Part shown: positions 34,394 through 37,674 of the stretch, one piece after another
Position numbering within the stretch: the first letter of the stretch is position 1
How the letters are laid out: each line of letters begins with the position of its first letter
NCBI GenBank assembly: GCA_001941135.1
Contig: MSHL01000033.1
Location: 1 to 37,674 of the forward strand
DNA: 37,674 bases
Direction of reading: 5' to 3'
Source of the DNA: Ruminococcus sp. Zagget11
GTDB taxonomy: Bacteria > Bacillota > Clostridia > Oscillospirales > Ruminococcaceae
The notes under the pieces: model-generated
What the model was told of the DNA's origin: nothing
Seen by the model: the letters and a program-made list of their open reading frames with translations, nothing else
Databases searched by the model: none
Position numbers and translations under genes: made by a program

Positions 34394-37162
34394 GTGGCAC
34401 AGAGCAGAAAAAGCTCCTCAACCAAGAAAACAACATCATCGGGCAGAAGCTCCTCTTCGGGTAAATCGTCAAACGGTACCGATAAGGTGCTGTGGTCAAC
34501 GGTGATTTTCGCTGTCGGTATTCTCATAGCGGCTTTTGCCTTTATAGAGGGAGAATCCGCTTGGCTTGCCATACATAATCTTATACTGGGGCTGTTTGGA
34601 ATAGCCTCTGTACTTGTTCCTGTTGTGCTGATTTACGCATCTGTTATGATTGCCACGGATAAAACCCGCTCAACGGTTGCGGGAAAGGTAATACAGGGAC
34701 TGGTGCTTGTACTACTTTTCTGCGCGGTAATAGAAATTTTCTTTTCCGACCCCATTGAAGAGGGCGTTACTCTCGGCAAAATAGTTACCGACCTATACGA
34801 AAACGGCAAGGAATTTAAGGGCGGCGGACTGTTTTCCATAGTCATAGGCGTACCCCTTGTTAAGCTGTTCGGCAAGGTGGGAGCGGCTGTGATAATAGTC
34901 CTGCTCACCTTTGTATTTATTATGCTGCTTGCCAACAAAACCATCGTAGATGCATTCAGGTTTTTTCGCAATATGGTGCGTGAAGCCAACAGCGCAAGGG
35001 CGGAGTATGTGGAAACCGAGGATTTTGTTTCCCCTCCCGGAATTGCCAAAACGAAAAAAAATAAAAAGGCTGCCGCAAAAGCCAAGAATGATAAGGCTGC
35101 AGCATCGGAAAAGGTTCACAATTCGGACGTACCTGTGGAGATCGCCGAGAAAAACCGCAGTAAATTTAATATCGATATTCCATTTTTCACGGAAAAAAAG
35201 AATACCGATAATGACAAGAACGCTGTAGAACCCACCGCAAGCATAGAAGAAGCAAATTCTCCCGCACCTATAGCAGAAAAGCCTAAGACACAGACAGATA
35301 TTGAGGCGGAGAAGATAGCAAAGCAGATAGAAAAGCAGGAAGCGGAAAAGCTTGCTATTCGCGAAGCGGCAAAGGCTAAAAGTACATCTGAAAAGGACGG
35401 CGGCAGCGATCTTTCCGCCATTATAAAAAAGGCTGCGACCAAGGCTGCCGAGGACAGTAAAAACCCGACTCCCCCTCCAAAATCCCCCTCCCTGTTTAAA
35501 AAATCCGACAAAAAGACATCTACACTTGCATCAAACGAGATTACCGGTGATGAGGATTTAGAGCTTGAGGCTATGACTGCACAGGATATACAGAACGAGA
35601 TTGTGGAAAATGTTCCCGCACCTGTGGAGTATGTTTTCCCGCCCCTTGACCTGCTGAACGTTGCCCATAATGAGGTTAATGCGGAGGATGCGGCAGCGGA
35701 AATGCAGCAAAATGCCGACACACTTGTGGAAACCCTCAAATCTTTCGGAGTTATGACAAGGATAGTGGATATACACCGAGGACCTACCGTTACAAGATAC
35801 GAGCTGCAGCCAAATGCGGGCGTTAAAATTTCCAAGATAACGGGACTTGCTGATGATATTGCCCTTAATCTTGCGGCGGAAAGCGTCCGCATTGAAGCGC
35901 CTATCCCCGGAAAGGCGGCTGTGGGAATAGAAGTCCCCAACAGGGTCAAGGACACGGTTTCCTTTAGAGAAATTATTGATTCCGATGAATTTAGAAACGC
36001 TAAAAGCAAGCTTACCTTTGTTGTGGGAAAGAACATTGACGGTCAGATTATTTTAGGTGATATCGCCAAGCTTCCCCATATCATTATTGCAGGTACTACA
36101 GGATCGGGTAAATCCGTCTGCACCAACGGTATCATTATGAGTATACTTTATAATGCTACTCCCGATGAGGTGCGGTTGGTACTCATTGACCCGAAGATTG
36201 TCGAGTTTAAGATATATGACGGTATTCCCCACCTGCTTATACCGGTTGTAACCGATTCCCGAAAGGCGGCGGGTGCGCTGGCATGGGCGGTTCAAGAAAT
36301 GCTGAAGCGCTACAAGCTGTTTGCGGACAATAGTGTCCGTGATATTGGAGACTACAACGAAAAGGCGGCTGTTACGGACGGTATCGATCCCCTGCCGAGA
36401 ATTGTTATCATTATCGATGAGCTTGCCGATTTGATGATGGCTGCCGCAAGCGAGGTGGAGGATTCCATCTGCCGACTTGCACAGATGGCAAGAGCCGCAG
36501 GTATGCACCTGGTTATCGCAACACAGCGTCCTACCGTTGACGTTATCACGGGACTTATCAAGGCAAATATCCCCTCAAGAATAGCGCTTAAGGTTTCCTC
36601 GGGCGTGGATTCAAGAGCGATACTTGACAGAGTGGGTGCAGAAAAGCTGCTGGGATACGGAGATTTACTCTATGCTCCCAACGGTGCGCCGAAGCCTGTC
36701 CGTGTACAGAACTGCTTTATCACATCAAAGGAAATTGCCGCAACCGTTGATTTCATCAAGAACGGCGCGGGAAATGTAAGCTATGACGATACGATTATCC
36801 GTGAAATAGAAAACGCTATCCCCGCACCGAAGGGTGAGAAAAACAGCTCCGATAACGACAAAAATTATGCGGAGGGCTCGGACGAGGATCTCATTGAGCG
36901 CGCTATCGAATGCTCCGTAGATGCGGGACAAATTTCCGTTTCCTACCTACAAAGAAAGCTGAAGCTTGGCTATGCAAGAGCCGCAAGAATTGTGGACGAA
37001 TTGGAAGAAATGGGTGTTGTTGGACCCTACGAGGGCGCAAAGCCCCGACAGGTTCTTATGACAAGGGAAATGCTTCTGCAGCGCAAGCTGAACGGAGGCA
37101 GCGGCTTGGGTATCGGTATCGCCGATACGGAGGACGCCGAGCCTATTTCCGATGATACATAA
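34394..37162 (+). CDS. ftsK: DNA translocase FtsK/SpoIIIE
   Basis: Septal DNA pump that moves chromosomal DNA during division and sporulation. At 922 residues, in order: a Ser/Lys-rich N-terminal tail, four membrane segments between about 33 and 185, a charged Ala/Lys/Glu-rich linker (about 205-405), the motor domain with Walker A AGTTGSGKSV (about 566-575) and Walker B IVIIIDELADLMM (about 670), and a C-terminal winged-helix gamma domain (ISVSYLQRKLKLGYARAARI). The GTG start at 34394 follows GGGGTGA overlapping the uppP end. SpoIIIE versus FtsK roles cannot be separated from sequence, but the spore context fits SpoIIIE. Confidence 0.96.
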   Translation: MAQSRKSSSTKKTTSSGRSSSSGKSSNGTDKVLWSTVIFAVGILIAAFAFIEGESAWLAIHNLILGLFGIASVLVPVVLIYASVMIATDKTRSTVAGKVIQGLVLVLLFCAVIEIFFSDPIEEGVTLGKIVTDLYENGKEFKGGGLFSIVIGVPLVKLFGKVGAAVIIVLLTFVFIMLLANKTIVDAFRFFRNMVREANSARAEYVETEDFVSPPGIAKTKKNKKAAAKAKNDKAAASEKVHNSDVPVEIAEKNRSKFNIDIPFFTEKKNTDNDKNAVEPTASIEEANSPAPIAEKPKTQTDIEAEKIAKQIEKQEAEKLAIREAAKAKSTSEKDGGSDLSAIIKKAATKAAEDSKNPTPPPKSPSLFKKSDKKTSTLASNEITGDEDLELEAMTAQDIQNEIVENVPAPVEYVFPPLDLLNVAHNEVNAEDAAAEMQQNADTLVETLKSFGVMTRIVDIHRGPTVTRYELQPNAGVKISKITGLADDIALNLAAESVRIEAPIPGKAAVGIEVPNRVKDTVSFREIIDSDEFRNAKSKLTFVVGKNIDGQIILGDIAKLPHIIIAGTTGSGKSVCTNGIIMSILYNATPDEVRLVLIDPKIVEFKIYDGIPHLLIPVVTDSRKAAGALAWAVQEMLKRYKLFADNSVRDIGDYNEKAAVTDGIDPLPRIVIIIDELADLMMAAASEVEDSICRLAQMARAAGMHLVIATQRPTVDVITGLIKANIPSRIALKVSSGVDSRAILDRVGAEKLLGYGDLLYAPNGAPKPVRVQNCFITSKEIAATVDFIKNGAGNVSYDDTIIREIENAIPAPKGEKNSSDNDKNYAEGSDEDLIERAIECSVDAGQISVSYLQRKLKLGYARAARIVDELEEMGVVGPYEGAKPRQVLMTREMLLQRKLNGGSGLGIGIADTEDAEPISDDT

Positions 37163-37179
37163 AGGTCGGGTGAAGTGTC

Positions 37180-37674
37180 TTGTCCGCTAAAAGAAAGCGC
37201 CGAAGAGACGGTACTGCACTGCTGAAAAAGCTTATTAAGGCGCTGCCTGCCTGTATAGTAATACTCATTACCACGTTGGGTCTGCTTTTCGGCGCACTTG
37301 TAGAAACCGGACTTATTTCCCTCCCGGATATTCGGGACAAGCTGGATTTTTCTGTTTTTGATGAAGCAGAGCCGGTATCCGCCGACTCCGTCACAACGGA
37401 AATGCCCGAAAGCGCGAAAAAATTCCGTGTATATGCCGTTGACGTGGGACAAGCGGATTGCTACATAGTTTATGCGGACGGAAAATCTGTTCTCATAGAT
37501 GCGGGTGAAGCCGAAACCTCCGATAAGGTTATTTCCGCCCTGCAATCCCTCGGTATAACTCGACCCGATTACATAATAGCCACACATCCCCACGCCGACC
37601 ACATCGGCGGCATGGCTGATGTTATCAGCGAGATGGGATACGGAAAGCTGATTGTGCCGAAGCTGCCTGACGAT
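37180..37674 (+). CDS. Membrane-anchored metallo-beta-lactamase-fold protein, ComEC-C-like (partial)
   Basis: The first 165 codons of a gene cut by the right window edge. A basic N-terminus is followed by one membrane segment (about residues 21-43), an acidic linker, and a metallo-beta-lactamase-fold domain beginning FRVYAVDVGQADCYIV with the metal motif THPHADHIGG (His136, His138, Asp140, His141). The VDVGQADC start resembles the extracellular hydrolase domain of ComEC/Rec2, but there is no competence channel before it, so it looks like the stand-alone anchored form common in Clostridia. The TTG start at 37180 has GGGTGA six bases upstream. Confidence 0.8.
   Translation, partial: MSAKRKRRRDGTALLKKLIKALPACIVILITTLGLLFGALVETGLISLPDIRDKLDFSVFDEAEPVSADSVTTEMPESAKKFRVYAVDVGQADCYIVYADGKSVLIDAGEAETSDKVISALQSLGITRPDYIIATHPHADHIGGMADVISEMGYGKLIVPKLPDD

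Overview
The window reads as chromosomal core genome of an endospore-lineage clostridium. A gut Oscillospiraceae/Ruminococcaceae-type organism is the best guess, but species cannot be fixed from sequence alone. The indications are a glgB-glgC-glgD-glgA glycogen operon containing the Firmicutes-type GlgD subunit, spoIIE, a tepA-uppP-ftsK/spoIIIE block, the paired B12/radical-SAM and DUF2344 proteins, GGAGG-type ribosome binding sites and near-consensus sigma-A promoters. Coding density is high. I see no rRNA, tRNA, CRISPR array, insertion sequence or prophage.

Layout. Positions 1-10,600 are read leftward: the glycogen operon (promoter at 6093-6121), then upstream of it spoIIE (6498-8735), then a two-gene sufC-sufB iron-sulfur assembly operon with a perfect consensus promoter. 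From about 10,750 onward almost everything is read rightward: an AMP-forming acyl ligase; a 550-bp gap that hides a leftward 47-codon orphan antitoxin with a ten-codon toxin stub; a DUF4240 / inactive-rhomboid / MutS-like operon; an alpha/beta hydrolase; a 14-bp x 8 tandem repeat; a Cof-type HAD phosphatase; the radical-SAM pair; rplS-lepB-rbgA-rnhB-yraN-thrC-phosphoesterase; tig-clpP-clpX; an esterase, trmO and an FGGY sugar kinase; tepA-uppP-ftsK; and the start of a membrane-anchored metallo-beta-lactamase-fold protein that runs off the right edge.

How the genes work together. GlgC/GlgD make ADP-glucose, GlgA polymerises it and GlgB branches it; a terminator-like hairpin before glgA may reduce its share of the transcript. 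SufBC appears to be a minimal scaffold-plus-ATPase assembly unit. L19, signal peptidase I, the 50S assembly GTPase RbgA, RNase HII and YraN form the familiar ribosome/export cluster. Trigger factor, ClpP and ClpX form the folding/proteolysis cluster. TepA, UppP and FtsK belong to envelope and chromosome-segregation functions.

Most worth a second look: a structured RNA with mutually exclusive pairings between lepB and rbgA; the DUF4240/rhomboid-like/MutS-like operon; a palindrome-rich element that supplies the last codons of spoIIE; the antitoxin with a decayed toxin; a 21-bp-spaced Spo0A-like promoter before spoIIE; and a basic AT-hook-like tail on GlgB. Nothing here is an obvious new defence or biosynthetic system, and the novelty claims are hypotheses from reading alone.
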